Part shown: positions 47,163 through 56,281 of the stretch, piece after piece
Numbering within the stretch: position 1 is the first letter of the stretch
Layout of the letters: each line of letters begins with the position of its first letter
NCBI GenBank assembly: GCA_015056495.1
Contig: SVGC01000016.1
Span: 1-64,000, forward strand
Source: Butyrivibrio sp.
Lineage (GTDB): Bacteria > Bacillota > Clostridia > Lachnospirales > Lachnospiraceae
Reading direction: 5' to 3'
Length of the DNA stretch: 64,000 nt
Notes under the pieces: generated by a model
The model's input: the letters and a program-made list of their open reading frames with translations, nothing else
Told to the model about the DNA's origin: nothing
Database searches by the model: none
Made by a program: the position numbers and the translations under genes

Positions 47163-48670
47163 ATGAAAGAACAGATAGGGACAAATCAATAGTAGAAAGC
47201 ATCTGGCTTACGTTGTGGACCTATCTGTTCATGATGTGCTTTGCACTGGCTATTTATACAAAAGGAACATATAATGAGCTTGGAAATACCAAGTTCAGTT
47301 TTTATAGGAGCATTTCTATTGCAGGAGTTATATTACTCTGCCCTCTTTATGTACTACTGATCATCATCAATAAGAAAAAAATTCTTGCCAAAAGAAATAT
47401 CAGATTGGTGGACATTGCATTTCTAAGCTTTGCTATTACTAATCTGCTTACCTTTTGTTTTGCCGTAGACAGACAGGAGAGTCTATGGGGAACAACCGGT
47501 TGGAACATGGGATTTCTAACCTGGTGTCTTATGATATTCTATTACTTTTCTTTTTCACGATTTATGAAATGGAAAAACTATCTCTGGTATATCATCTTTA
47601 TTCCGGTGTTTATCGTAGCTTTTTTGGCGATATTAAACAGATTTGGTGTAATAAGCATTTTTGGAACAGGCACAAATTCATTCTTTTTATCTACAATCGG
47701 CAATATTAACTGGTACTGCGGCTATCTGTCAGTATTCATGCCCCTTGGAATATGCCTTTTTACCATGGAAAAGCTAAATAATATAATTATAAAATGCGGT
47801 CTTGCATTGTGGGTCATAGTCTGCTATACATCAGCTTTTACTCAAGGCAGCACTTCGATCATCGTGATAATGCTGGCAACCAATACAGTTCTTTTACTTG
47901 TGTGCCTGGCAAAAAGAGAATTGTGGATATCTTATCTGATCCAGCTGGCAGTCTGTGGATTGTCAATGGAGGTGGTCAGATTTCTTGTAAAGATATATGG
48001 ATACAACTACGAAGGCGGCAATTTGTGCATAAGTATTGTTGATAAAAGAACAGGACTTATACTTATGGCAGTATCATTTTTCCTCATATCAGTCAGCAGG
48101 CTCCTAAGAGCTATGAATATTAAATGGCATAAAAAAGTCTACCTATTTACATACGTTTTATGTATAATAGGCTGTATGCTTGTTGCCATATTTTTGATAA
48201 TTAATAATTTTAATGAAGAATTTGGCAATGGCAGAGGCTTTATCTGGATCTATTCAGCCAGACTGTTTAATGAACTTGATGTCTTTAGAAAACTGGTGGG
48301 AATAGGTCAGGATTGCTATGCATATTATTCTTATTCGATAGGGGAATACGCATATATACTTGATATGGAATTTGGATCAGCAAGGCTTACCAATGCTCAC
48401 AGTGAGCTATTTACTTTGCTGATAAATAATGGAATATTAGGACTGTTGTCATATGTATTTGTACTAGGCGCGGTAGTTCTTGAATTTGCAGGGAAATATA
48501 AAAAAGACAAGAACATTTTTGCTCTTGCCTTTTTGATCTCGTTAATAGCATATACTTGCAACAACTTCATATCCTTTGCTCAGATAATGTCTACGCCATA
48601 TATTTTTATGCTCATAGGCATTGGAGAAGCAGCTGTACGCGATGACCAATTTAATCAAGATCCTGAATAA
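47159..48670 (+). CDS. O-antigen ligase-like polytopic protein
   Basis: 503 aa with about 11-12 transmembrane helices and a larger extracellular loop near residues 340-410 (NEEFGNGRGFIWIYSARLF; TNAHSELFTLLINNGILG), typical of Wzy_C/WaaL polymerase-ligase proteins. GTG start overlapping the previous stop (GTGA). Probably joins or polymerises surface glycans. Its last 20 bp overlap the end of a convergent gene. Confidence 0.78.
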   Translation: MNERTDRDKSIVESIWLTLWTYLFMMCFALAIYTKGTYNELGNTKFSFYRSISIAGVILLCPLYVLLIIINKKKILAKRNIRLVDIAFLSFAITNLLTFCFAVDRQESLWGTTGWNMGFLTWCLMIFYYFSFSRFMKWKNYLWYIIFIPVFIVAFLAILNRFGVISIFGTGTNSFFLSTIGNINWYCGYLSVFMPLGICLFTMEKLNNIIIKCGLALWVIVCYTSAFTQGSTSIIVIMLATNTVLLLVCLAKRELWISYLIQLAVCGLSMEVVRFLVKIYGYNYEGGNLCISIVDKRTGLILMAVSFFLISVSRLLRAMNIKWHKKVYLFTYVLCIIGCMLVAIFLIINNFNEEFGNGRGFIWIYSARLFNELDVFRKLVGIGQDCYAYYSYSIGEYAYILDMEFGSARLTNAHSELFTLLINNGILGLLSYVFVLGAVVLEFAGKYKKDKNIFALAFLISLIAYTCNNFISFAQIMSTPYIFMLIGIGEAAVRDDQFNQDPE

Positions 48671-49142
48671 GCGGAATGGATTCATCCAATTCATGGAAGA
48701 ATTTTCTTGTCTTTTTCAGACCCTGAACTGCATATTGGTACTCAAACTCTACATCTTCTGAAATAAAATCTTCTCCAAACATCTGGACTTTTCCGGAATA
48801 TGAATGTATTACACTGATAAAGTGCTTATCAAATTCGAAATTACTGTAAATATCGTCTTTTCTACCAGGATGCTCAGCAGCAAATGCTGCAATATTCATC
48901 CTTAAATCTGATGGTAGTGGTTTTTCTCTACGGATTACAGACTTAAGGCATTGCTCATAGGTATCATCATCGATAGGCTGAAGCCTATAGATGAATTCTA
49001 GGCAGCAAGCGTGGTCTGGTAAAAATAGTCTTACTCTGTCAGGACCGATGATATCTTCGATCTTGGCAACAACATAAGGAACTATTGGTTTTCCGTTGTA
49101 ATCAAGCAAAATAACTTTGTCACCTGGCTTATACTTATGCAT
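48651..49142 (-). CDS. Hypothetical protein
   Basis: 163 aa soluble protein from ATG 49142, with AAAGGGGG 7 nt upstream. The N-terminus HKYKPGDKVILLDYNGKP and VPYVVAKIEDI looks like a small SH3/KOW-type barrel; the rest is mixed helical and acidic. No family recognised. Convergent with, and overlapping by 20 bp, the O-antigen ligase-like gene. Confidence 0.7.
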   Translation of the reverse strand: MHKYKPGDKVILLDYNGKPIVPYVVAKIEDIIGPDRVRLFLPDHACCLEFIYRLQPIDDDTYEQCLKSVIRREKPLPSDLRMNIAAFAAEHPGRKDDIYSNFEFDKHFISVIHSYSGKVQMFGEDFISEDVEFEYQYAVQGLKKTRKFFHELDESIPLIQDLD

Positions 49143-49291
49143 TTCGAACACCCCCTTTATTCTATTATAATATATATCGTATTGTTTTTACGAAAATTTA
49201 TAAAAAAATATTTTTCTTTTAGGTATGATTTAGGTAAACCTTTTAGAATGTGACATATAGAAAGAGATAATCCTGGAAACGAGGTGATACT

Positions 49292-50050
49292 ATGGGTGGA
49301 TTTAAAGATGTTTTTCAGAGAATAGAATTAAAATATTTAATGGATGATGCTCAGTATACTGCTCTAAGAGAGCGACTTCAGGGCATGGCTGAAGTTGATA
49401 GTTACGGCGAGACATCTATTTTAAACATATATTTTGATACTCCTGATTACAAACTCATCAGAAGATCATTAGAAAAACCTGTATATAAAGAAAAGCTCAG
49501 ACTTCGTAGCTATGGCATTCCTAAAGATGATACCACTTCATTTATCGAGATCAAAAAGAAATACAAAGGAATCGTATATAAAAGGCGAATAGGAATGCCT
49601 TACGAACAGTCGCTGGCGTATCTGGTTGACGGAGAGCCGGTTGCAAAAAGATCTCAGATATCAGATGAAATTGATTACTTTGTAGGATTTTATAAAGGCA
49701 TAGAGCCAAAGATGGCAATATCCTATGACCGAATAGCTATGGCAGGTATTAAAGATCCTGAGCTAAGGATCACCTTTGACAGGAATATCCGATGGAGAAC
49801 CGATAATCTCGATCTGAAATATGGAAATGTCGGAAATGACATATTGGAACCGGGACAGCATCTGATGGAACTTAAGATTGCAGGTGCAATACCAATGGAT
49901 CTTGCTCATATTTTAGATGAGCTAAATATTAGAAAGACCTCTTTTTCCAAGTATGGCAGAGGTTATGAAGAGCTTATGAGGCTTAATATGGAACAAGACA
50001 AAGATAATAAAGTAGAATTCATTAAGAAGGGAGATAAGATCAGTGCTTAA
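49292..50050 (+). CDS. VTC-domain (polyphosphate polymerase-like) protein
   Basis: 252 aa tunnel-fold protein of the VTC/TTM class. FQRIELKYLMDD, YFDTPDYKLIRRSLEKP, KEKLRLRSYG, FIEIKKKYKGIVYKRR and HLMELKIAGAIP supply the alternating basic and acidic residues lining the tunnel. Eukaryotic VTC4 makes polyphosphate; bacterial activity is not established. ATG behind GAGGTG. Overlaps the DUF4956 gene by 8 bp. Confidence 0.9.
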   Translation: MGGFKDVFQRIELKYLMDDAQYTALRERLQGMAEVDSYGETSILNIYFDTPDYKLIRRSLEKPVYKEKLRLRSYGIPKDDTTSFIEIKKKYKGIVYKRRIGMPYEQSLAYLVDGEPVAKRSQISDEIDYFVGFYKGIEPKMAISYDRIAMAGIKDPELRITFDRNIRWRTDNLDLKYGNVGNDILEPGQHLMELKIAGAIPMDLAHILDELNIRKTSFSKYGRGYEELMRLNMEQDKDNKVEFIKKGDKISA

Positions 50051-50726
50051 CTTATTATTTAGTTCAATAATTACAAATGGCGAAATCACAGCCAATTCAT
50101 TTTTAGGAGCAACTCTTTGCTCGCTGGCAATTGGAATATTTATAGCATTTATGTATACACTGGGAAATAAATATAGTAAGAGCTATGTAGTAACCCTTGC
50201 ACTTCTCCCGGCTATCGTAGAAGTAGTTATCATGATGGTAAATGGAAACATAGGCGCAGGTATCGCAGTTGCAGGTGCATTTTCACTTGTAAGATTCAGA
50301 TCTGCAGCAGGAACAGGACAGGAAATAACAACAGTATTCCTTGCTATGGCAGTTGGTCTTGCAACTGGTATGGGATATATTGGAATCGCTTGTGTATTTG
50401 CAGTTATCATCTCAGTAGTTAATCTTATTCTTAATAAGAGCAGCTTTGGTGAAAAAGGCGATTCAGTAAGGACTATGAAGATCACAGTTCCTGAAGGACT
50501 TGATTTTGAAGGTGTATTTGATGATCTGTTTGAGAGATATACAACAAGTGCCAAGCTTGAAGATGTAAGAACATCAGGAATGGGAAGTCTGTATAAGCTC
50601 ACATATACAGTATCATTTAGAAATGGCGTATCTGTAAAAGCTATGATGGATGAGATGAGACAGCGTAATGGTAATCTCGAGATCAGCTGCAGCAGACCAA
50701 TTGCAGGAAAGTCTGATGAATTATAA
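50043..50726 (+). CDS. DUF4956 membrane protein
   Basis: 227 aa from GTG 50043 (GGGAGA upstream), overlapping the VTC gene. Four hydrophobic helices (to about residue 135) include the family core GAFSLVRFRSAAGTGQEITT, followed by a cytosolic alpha/beta domain. VTC and DUF4956 genes are habitual neighbours, hinting at a membrane polyphosphate or polymer-export unit. Function unproven. Confidence 0.88.
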   Translation: MLNLLFSSIITNGEITANSFLGATLCSLAIGIFIAFMYTLGNKYSKSYVVTLALLPAIVEVVIMMVNGNIGAGIAVAGAFSLVRFRSAAGTGQEITTVFLAMAVGLATGMGYIGIACVFAVIISVVNLILNKSSFGEKGDSVRTMKITVPEGLDFEGVFDDLFERYTTSAKLEDVRTSGMGSLYKLTYTVSFRNGVSVKAMMDEMRQRNGNLEISCSRPIAGKSDEL

Positions 50727-50740
50727 TATTTTATAAAAAA

Positions 50741-50810
50741 GAGTCACAGGGGACGTATCAAATTGACTCATTGTGCACAATGAGTCAATTTGATACGTCC
50801 CCTGTGGCTC
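50741..50810. repeat. R1 palindromic repeat, copy B
   Basis: 70 bp with the same core as copy A, loop TGCA, and one arm mismatch (a G-U pair in one orientation). The outer stem reads GAGTCACAGGGG against CCCCTGTGGCTC: bases that differ from copy A are changed in both arms. Lies between convergent DUF4956 and histidine kinase genes. Confidence 0.95.
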
Positions 50811-50811
50811 A

Positions 50812-50830
50812 CTTAGCGGAGCGTTTTTTA
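50812..50830. repeat. R2 repeat fragment
   Basis: CTTAGCGGAGCGTTTTTTAT repeats the TAGCGGAGCG-T-run segment of R2 copies 1 and 2. It begins two bases after R1 copy B and runs into the stop codon of the histidine kinase gene. Confidence 0.7.
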
Positions 50831-52162
50831 TTTAATTGGAAGAGTGACGATAAATCTGATTATCTGGTCCCCATCTTTCTTGGCAACAATATCACCGCCG
50901 TGGGATTGAGCTATAGCTTTGGCTACTGATAATCCTATTCCGTATCCGCCGGTTTCACGGTTTCTTGAAGAATCAGCTCTGTAAAATCTGTCGAAAAGTC
51001 TGTTCAGATTACCGGATGGCATGATATCACAGTTATTAGATACTTCAAATCTTATGGAGTTTTTCTCCTTTGAAAGAAGTACACGAACATGACCATTTTC
51101 TGAAGAGTACTTCATTGCATTGTCTATAAGAAGTGAAGCTAACTGATTGATAGCATTCTGATCGCCGAGGAATGAAATATTTTCCTGAATATCCAGGTCA
51201 TATTTTTTATTCTTGGATTCTGCAACGGCGCTAAATGAATTGGCACAATCAAATATAGCCTTACTTAAATTGAATTCAGAAAATATCGGATGCAGGTTTT
51301 CTTCATCCATCCTGGCCAGAGTCAAAAGATTTTTAATAAGATCGTTTAATCTTTTAATCTGATTTTTAATACTGATAGTCCATTCTGACTTACCGGATTC
51401 GATCTCAAGAACATCTATATTGGCAGATATGACAGCCAGCGGAGTCTTTAGCTCGTGCCCGGCATCTGTGATAAACCTTTTCTGCTTTTCAAGAGATTCA
51501 ACAACCGGAGATACAGCCCGTCCTGAAAAGGCATATACAAGTATAAACATACCAACAAGACTAAAGAATCCAATTACAAGAGTCTGTAAGAACAGCTGTC
51601 TTGCATTAAAAAATGATTGTGAGCAGTCCAAAAATAGTACGAGATAAGTTCCATCTGAATTGGACTTAACATGATATCTGTAAGTGTGATAAAAGCCGTT
51701 TTTAGTAATGTCACCAGCCATGACAGCTGTTGCAAAATCTGAAGCATCCGTAGAAGTTACTGCAGCAACATGGCCTGTATTTACATCAGTAACGGACAGA
51801 TCAGCATTCATTTTTACCCAGAAATATCTGGTAGAATAAGGCAACTCCATATTTCTGATGATCTCAGAATTAGGCTGTTTATTCTGCTGAAAAGGTCCAT
51901 TGGGATTTGGTTCTGGAGCCTCACCGGAATTAAAACTACCGGCATTATTGGAGTTATCAGGTGGTGTATTTCCATTTTGCTTCATAAATTGCATTTCTGG
52001 GAAAAAACCATCATTTTCAGCAAGTGTTGTCAAAGTCTCATCAGCGTTTTTAGTAATCTGAAATAGGTTTACTATGTTAATGACACCAAATATTAATATA
52101 AGAACGACCAATAATGATGACATTGCAGTAAGGATAAATTTTCTGCGTAGTTTATTGACCAT
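50828..52162 (-). CDS. Sensor histidine kinase
   Basis: 444 aa. Transmembrane helices at about 12-33 and 184-207. The extracellular part (35-183) contains an uncharged, P/N/G-rich stretch (about 62-96) resembling a flexible spacer. HisKA H236 is in DAGHELKTPLAVIS; ATP site with LLIDNAMKYS, FDRFYRADSSR and GGYGIGLSVAKAI. Paired with the response regulator 35 nt upstream on the same strand. Confidence 0.94.
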   Translation of the reverse strand: MVNKLRRKFILTAMSSLLVVLILIFGVINIVNLFQITKNADETLTTLAENDGFFPEMQFMKQNGNTPPDNSNNAGSFNSGEAPEPNPNGPFQQNKQPNSEIIRNMELPYSTRYFWVKMNADLSVTDVNTGHVAAVTSTDASDFATAVMAGDITKNGFYHTYRYHVKSNSDGTYLVLFLDCSQSFFNARQLFLQTLVIGFFSLVGMFILVYAFSGRAVSPVVESLEKQKRFITDAGHELKTPLAVISANIDVLEIESGKSEWTISIKNQIKRLNDLIKNLLTLARMDEENLHPIFSEFNLSKAIFDCANSFSAVAESKNKKYDLDIQENISFLGDQNAINQLASLLIDNAMKYSSENGHVRVLLSKEKNSIRFEVSNNCDIMPSGNLNRLFDRFYRADSSRNRETGGYGIGLSVAKAIAQSHGGDIVAKKDGDQIIRFIVTLPIK

Positions 52163-52197
52163 ATCACTGACTCCTTTAATTAAGATCTTTTGCGTTA

Positions 52198-52872
52198 TCA
52201 GCTTTTTTCATTGATTGAATATCCAAGGCCTCGTGAAGCTTTGATCTCAGCAGTTGAATCGAGAGAAGCAAGTTTCTTTCTCAGGTTGGAAATATATACC
52301 CATACAACGTTGACGTCAGCTTCGCCATCAGCCCATATATGATCCATGAAATTGTCGACTGATACTATATGACCTGGAGAAGTCATAAGCATCTCCATCA
52401 TCTGGAATTCTCTACTTGATAGACGAAGAGCATCATGACCAGGTGTAGTTAATTCATAGCTGGAGCGATCGAGAGTTAGATTGCCACAAGACAGATTAGG
52501 CTGAGAGAACTCTGTCTTACGCCTTGTCATAGCACGGATTCTTGCAAGTAGTTCGCCCATATCGAAAGGCTTTGTCAGATAGTCATCGGCTCCCAGATCC
52601 AGACCTTTAATACGGTCATCAATTTCTGAGCGCGCAGTAAGGAACAGAACAGGAGTGGCAATGCCTTTAGCCCTGATATTGCTGAGAACTTCCATGCCAT
52701 CCATTCCTGGCATCATTATATCGAGAATAATGCCGTCATATTCTCCAGAAAGTGCATAGTCCAATGCATCAGTGCCGTTATAGACAGCGTCAATGGAGTA
52801 ATTGCTATGTTTCAATATAGCAACAAGAGCGTTTGATAATTCTTTTTCGTCTTCAGCAAGTAATAGTCTCAT
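52198..52872 (-). CDS. OmpR-family response regulator
   Basis: 224 aa. Receiver with D51 in IILDIMMPGMDG and lysine in DDYLTKPF, then a winged helix (LRLSSREFQMMEMLM, VDVNVVWVYISNLRKKL, RGLGYSI). First gene of the pair with the kinase; ATG behind AAAGGAG. Confidence 0.95.
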   Translation of the reverse strand: MRLLLAEDEKELSNALVAILKHSNYSIDAVYNGTDALDYALSGEYDGIILDIMMPGMDGMEVLSNIRAKGIATPVLFLTARSEIDDRIKGLDLGADDYLTKPFDMGELLARIRAMTRRKTEFSQPNLSCGNLTLDRSSYELTTPGHDALRLSSREFQMMEMLMTSPGHIVSVDNFMDHIWADGEADVNVVWVYISNLRKKLASLDSTAEIKASRGLGYSINEKS

Positions 52873-53031
52873 GCTAAAAAACTCCTTTCCGTATAATTAA
52901 TATCAGTTTAACACACAGAGAATTATTGTTCTATTGCCGTGCTTCTAATTATTTTATTATATAACTGTAAAGAAAGTGTGATATAGCGCAATTTGAAGTG
53001 AAAAGATAAGAAAAAGAGCAGGAAATGCAAG

Positions 53032-53060
53032 AAAAAAGGACAGTGCCTAAAGCACTGTCC
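53032..53060 (-). terminator. Terminator of the small lipoprotein gene
   Basis: GGACAGTGC and GCACTGTCC with a 5-nt loop, followed on the minus strand by six T. Confidence 0.9.
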
Positions 53061-53115
53061 TAAACCTATACTAAAGCAATCGATTACACGTCTTAAAAAA
53101 CTATAATCAACTAAA

Positions 53116-53436
53116 TTAGTTGTTTGAAGCTTCTGATGAAGCAGCATCTGCTGCGTCTTCAACTGACTCTTCTGATGAAGCAGCGTCTGAAGACTCTTCT
53201 GTTGAAGCTTCTGATGAAGCCTCGTCAGCTGCATCTGAAGATGCTGATGAAGCTGCGTCTGCTGCTTCTTCAACTGACTCTGCTGTTGTAGCTTCTACTG
53301 CTACTTCTTCAACTGACTCTGCTGTTGTAGCTTCTGTTACAACTTCTTCAGATGCAACTTCGCTTGAACCACAACCAGCAAGAACTGCTGCTGATAAAAC
53401 AAATACTGATAATAATGCTACGATATTCTTCTTCAT
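53116..53436 (-). CDS. Small Ala/Ser/Glu-rich lipoprotein
   Basis: 106 aa. Lipoprotein signal with lipobox LAGC at residues 18-21 after a hydrophobic core. The mature part is only A, S, E, D, T, V and N, in repeats such as EATTAESVEE (two copies 13 residues apart from a 39-bp DNA repeat) and EASSEAS. Strongly acidic and probably unstructured: a surface spacer or coat rather than an enzyme. ATG behind GAGGAG; good downstream terminator supports a real gene. Confidence 0.8.
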   Translation of the reverse strand: MKKNIVALLSVFVLSAAVLAGCGSSEVASEEVVTEATTAESVEEVAVEATTAESVEEAADAASSASSDAADEASSEASTEESSDAASSEESVEDAADAASSEASNN

Positions 53437-53702
53437 AATTTTTATTCTCCTCTTTACTGTTACTTTTGCAATTTTGATGCAATAAAATAATTGCTTCAGT
53501 ATTAGTACAAGAATTGATTATATATTTAAAACCTAAAAAATACCACTACAAAATTATTCAAAATGCTTTAAGATTTTTTTAAGATTTATGCAGTTTGCAC
53601 AAAAAATGATTGTTTTTGATTAAAATTGATGAGTTTTTGAGTTTTACGATATAATAAAAAAGATATTTTTAAATATTAATAACGCAAAAGGAAACGAAAA
53701 AT

Positions 53703-54500
53703 ATGCCAATGAAACATAAAGTCAGTTTTATTCTTTTTAACATAGCTATATTAACTTTTTTAACTTCGTGTGGCCCTTCAGAAGAGAAACTGGCTGAAGT
53801 AAATACAAAACTTCAGGCTCTTGAGAATGCAAGAACGGTTGCAGAAGAGACCTTTGGAGACCTGATCGATTCTTCATACAAAGATGAACTTGATAAGCTG
53901 AGCATTGCAGCAGATGACATTGCTGCTCTGGAATATACCAAGATGAAGGATTCCAAGATTGATGAGATAATACCTTCCATCGAAAGCCTTACAGATGATT
54001 ATGAAGCTATGGAAGCAGATCTGCTTGAGATTGCAGAAAAAGAAAAGGCAGAAGCTGAAGAAGAAGGCAGATATATCAATATTCAGGGATATGTTACTAA
54101 TAAGACCGGTAAGACCATTAACAGCATAATATTAAGGGATGATTCTCAGAATAAAGAAAGTGATGATCTGCTGATCAGTAATGTAGAACTTGGAAATAAT
54201 GAAACACTTATGGGTATAGTCTTTGAAGTATACATTCCAACAGATGTGTGGAGTATCATCATAACAACATCTGACGATTCTACCTACGTGGCACAGGTTC
54301 AGGATCTTGAAGACAGATCAATGTTTGGAATGACATTTGGAGAAATTGCTGAAGACGGCACATTTACAGTTACAATTGGTGATTATGTATCTGAGGCAAA
54401 AGAGACAGAGGGAGCCAATACTTCAAGTTCAGAAAGTAGTTCTATAAACGCAGAAGAAGAGGCCTCTTCAAACGAAGCCTCCTCTGAAAGTAGCAATTAA
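53703..54500 (+). CDS. Hypothetical lipoprotein with coiled coil and acidic Ser-rich tail
   Basis: 265 aa. Signal ends in LTSCG (lipobox cysteine 23). Residues 25-120 are a charged coiled coil, 120-225 a beta-rich domain (YINIQGYVTNKTGKTINSI), and the last 30 residues are S/E/A-rich as in the neighbouring lipoprotein. Function unknown. The stop overlaps the convergent DUF3810 gene by 4 bp. Confidence 0.75.
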   Translation: MPMKHKVSFILFNIAILTFLTSCGPSEEKLAEVNTKLQALENARTVAEETFGDLIDSSYKDELDKLSIAADDIAALEYTKMKDSKIDEIIPSIESLTDDYEAMEADLLEIAEKEKAEAEEEGRYINIQGYVTNKTGKTINSIILRDDSQNKESDDLLISNVELGNNETLMGIVFEVYIPTDVWSIIITTSDDSTYVAQVQDLEDRSMFGMTFGEIAEDGTFTVTIGDYVSEAKETEGANTSSSESSSINAEEEASSNEASSESSN

Positions 54501-55675
54501 TTTGATGCCAGCATAAATGGATTTTCCACTAGTTCTGGAGAATATTTGTAATATTCCATGATCAGTCCTACAACGTGATTGTAGCTGACTTTTCCTTCAA
54601 GAACTCCATTAACTTTTAAGGTTGTATCTACGAAAGTAGTTGCAGCCTTTTTTACTGTAGCGGTTTTGACGATTGCCTTGGCTTCAACCGTTGTCCAGGA
54701 ATCGTCTGTAAGAAATTCATTATCATGTTTTACCAGAGCAGATATTTTTACATGTGAGTTATATACGCTTTTATCAACGGCCTTATAGAAATCATTATTG
54801 ATATAATTCAGCACTCCAAGATATCCACTGTACTGAAATACGACATCATCTGAGTAAATGCAGGCCAAGAAGCCTATGAGGTTGGCCTCGTCTTCAAGTA
54901 TATATCCGTGAGTATGGGCAAGTTCATGACACATAGTAAATGGCTTATTCATTATTGACATTGTATCGTTGTAGCCGGCCTCCATGGCAAATGGGAAATA
55001 ATATCCCTGCATATACTGTTGGCTTATAAAATCAGAAAAATGAAGAGCTTTAGGACTTACGGAGTCGCCTTTTAATGCAGGGAACAGATCTGAAATACCG
55101 GCTATAGCTTCAGTTGCTGTTTTAGCCATATCCCCTTCATAAATCACGTTACCATTGGCATCGTGTGGGATTTCTTTGGAAAGACTGTTGCATTTTGTGA
55201 CTACATAATCTCTCAGAGTAGCAAGCTCTTCCAGAGAATACTCATCAAGTACAGGCATATTGGCATCAACACTGCTGCAGTGATACAGAATAAAGCAATT
55301 GCATGACATTATAACTGATATCAGCACCAGAAGCCATGCAGTAGCACTGTATAGAGGTTTTGTTATTTTTTTCAGGATACGATAGGAAACAAAAAAGCCT
55401 TTTTCAAGACTACGTGATAACTTACTGATTGAAAAGAAAGCAAAACGGGACAAGGAAATAAAGAATAAAATCGCGCACCAGATGATTGCAGCGACAATCA
55501 GAATTTCGCCCACAGAAAATGAAAACTTAGAAGTAAATTTTCCAAAGCCATTGGTTAAAACCGGGAAAAAATATTGCCTGTACCCGTCAGAAAAACCTGG
55601 CATGAACCAGGCTAGAAGATTAACAAATACTACTAAAAATGAAATTGCGACTAATATTTTTGTTCCTTTTTTCAT
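54497..55675 (-). CDS. DUF3810 family membrane metallopeptidase-like protein
   Basis: 392 aa from ATG 55675; a GTG 15 bp upstream is an alternative. Three transmembrane helices in the first 135 residues, then an extracellular domain with a gluzincin HELAH motif (about 250-254 in CHELAHTHGY) and a downstream EDEAN that could give the third zinc ligand. DUF3810 proteins are recognised by this layout; substrate unknown. Confidence 0.85.
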   Translation of the reverse strand: MKKGTKILVAISFLVVFVNLLAWFMPGFSDGYRQYFFPVLTNGFGKFTSKFSFSVGEILIVAAIIWCAILFFISLSRFAFFSISKLSRSLEKGFFVSYRILKKITKPLYSATAWLLVLISVIMSCNCFILYHCSSVDANMPVLDEYSLEELATLRDYVVTKCNSLSKEIPHDANGNVIYEGDMAKTATEAIAGISDLFPALKGDSVSPKALHFSDFISQQYMQGYYFPFAMEAGYNDTMSIMNKPFTMCHELAHTHGYILEDEANLIGFLACIYSDDVVFQYSGYLGVLNYINNDFYKAVDKSVYNSHVKISALVKHDNEFLTDDSWTTVEAKAIVKTATVKKAATTFVDTTLKVNGVLEGKVSYNHVVGLIMEYYKYSPELVENPFMLASN

Positions 55676-55811
55676 AGATGCCCCATCCACAAGAAGAAAT
55701 ATTGTCTATCTTGTATAAATGGTAGCATCTAATTATGACATGGGTATGACTAAATGACCATAAAGTTGTTAATAATTTGGACATATTTAGTAATTTTGTA
55801 CATATAATTGA

Positions 55812-56267
55812 TCATTCAGACTTACAAGCACCACAATAACCATATATCTCAAGCTGGTGACCGGTGATCATGAAATCTGACATTTCAGATCCAAGCATAC
55901 GTCTCGTATCAAGGATAGGGCAGCCCTTAAGTGCAAATTTGGTGTGGCATTTAAGGCATACAGCATAGTGCCTGTGCCTTCCTGTTTTTAGCTCGTACAG
56001 AGCGTTGTCTTCAGTAGAAAAAACAGTTTTGGAAACAACACCTGCATTCTCGAAAGCAAGTAGGGATCTGTATACCGTGGAAAAAGCGTAGTTTTCCTTT
56101 GGATTATCAATTGTAAGTTTCTTAAATATATCTGCAGCAGAAACAGGTATTTCTGAACTGGATAATATCTTATATATTTCAATTCGTTGTCTGGTCTTTT
56201 TTACGCCTTCAGGCCAATTTCTATCTATTGCAGCATCATTGCATGCCGGTTTGATAAGCTTTGCCAT
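55812..56267 (-). CDS. Fur-family metal regulator (Zur/Mur-like)
   Basis: 151 aa winged-helix protein. ENYAFSTVYRSLLAFENAG is the recognition helix region; RHRHYAVCLKCHTKF and YGYCGACKSE hold the metal ligands and two CxxC pairs. Encoded 14 nt after the metal transporter, with the operator at 57229, so it probably represses its own operon. Which metal cannot be decided. Confidence 0.9.
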   Translation of the reverse strand: MAKLIKPACNDAAIDRNWPEGVKKTRQRIEIYKILSSSEIPVSAADIFKKLTIDNPKENYAFSTVYRSLLAFENAGVVSKTVFSTEDNALYELKTGRHRHYAVCLKCHTKFALKGCPILDTRRMLGSEMSDFMITGHQLEIYGYCGACKSE

Positions 56268-56281
56268 GATAAATCTCCCAA

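Noticed and set aside
53120-53485. Plus-strand 121-aa Ser/Ala/Glu-rich reading frame
   Set aside because: It is the antisense shadow of the lipoprotein gene; Ala/Ser/Glu codons read similarly in reverse. The minus strand has the signal peptide, ribosome site and terminator.
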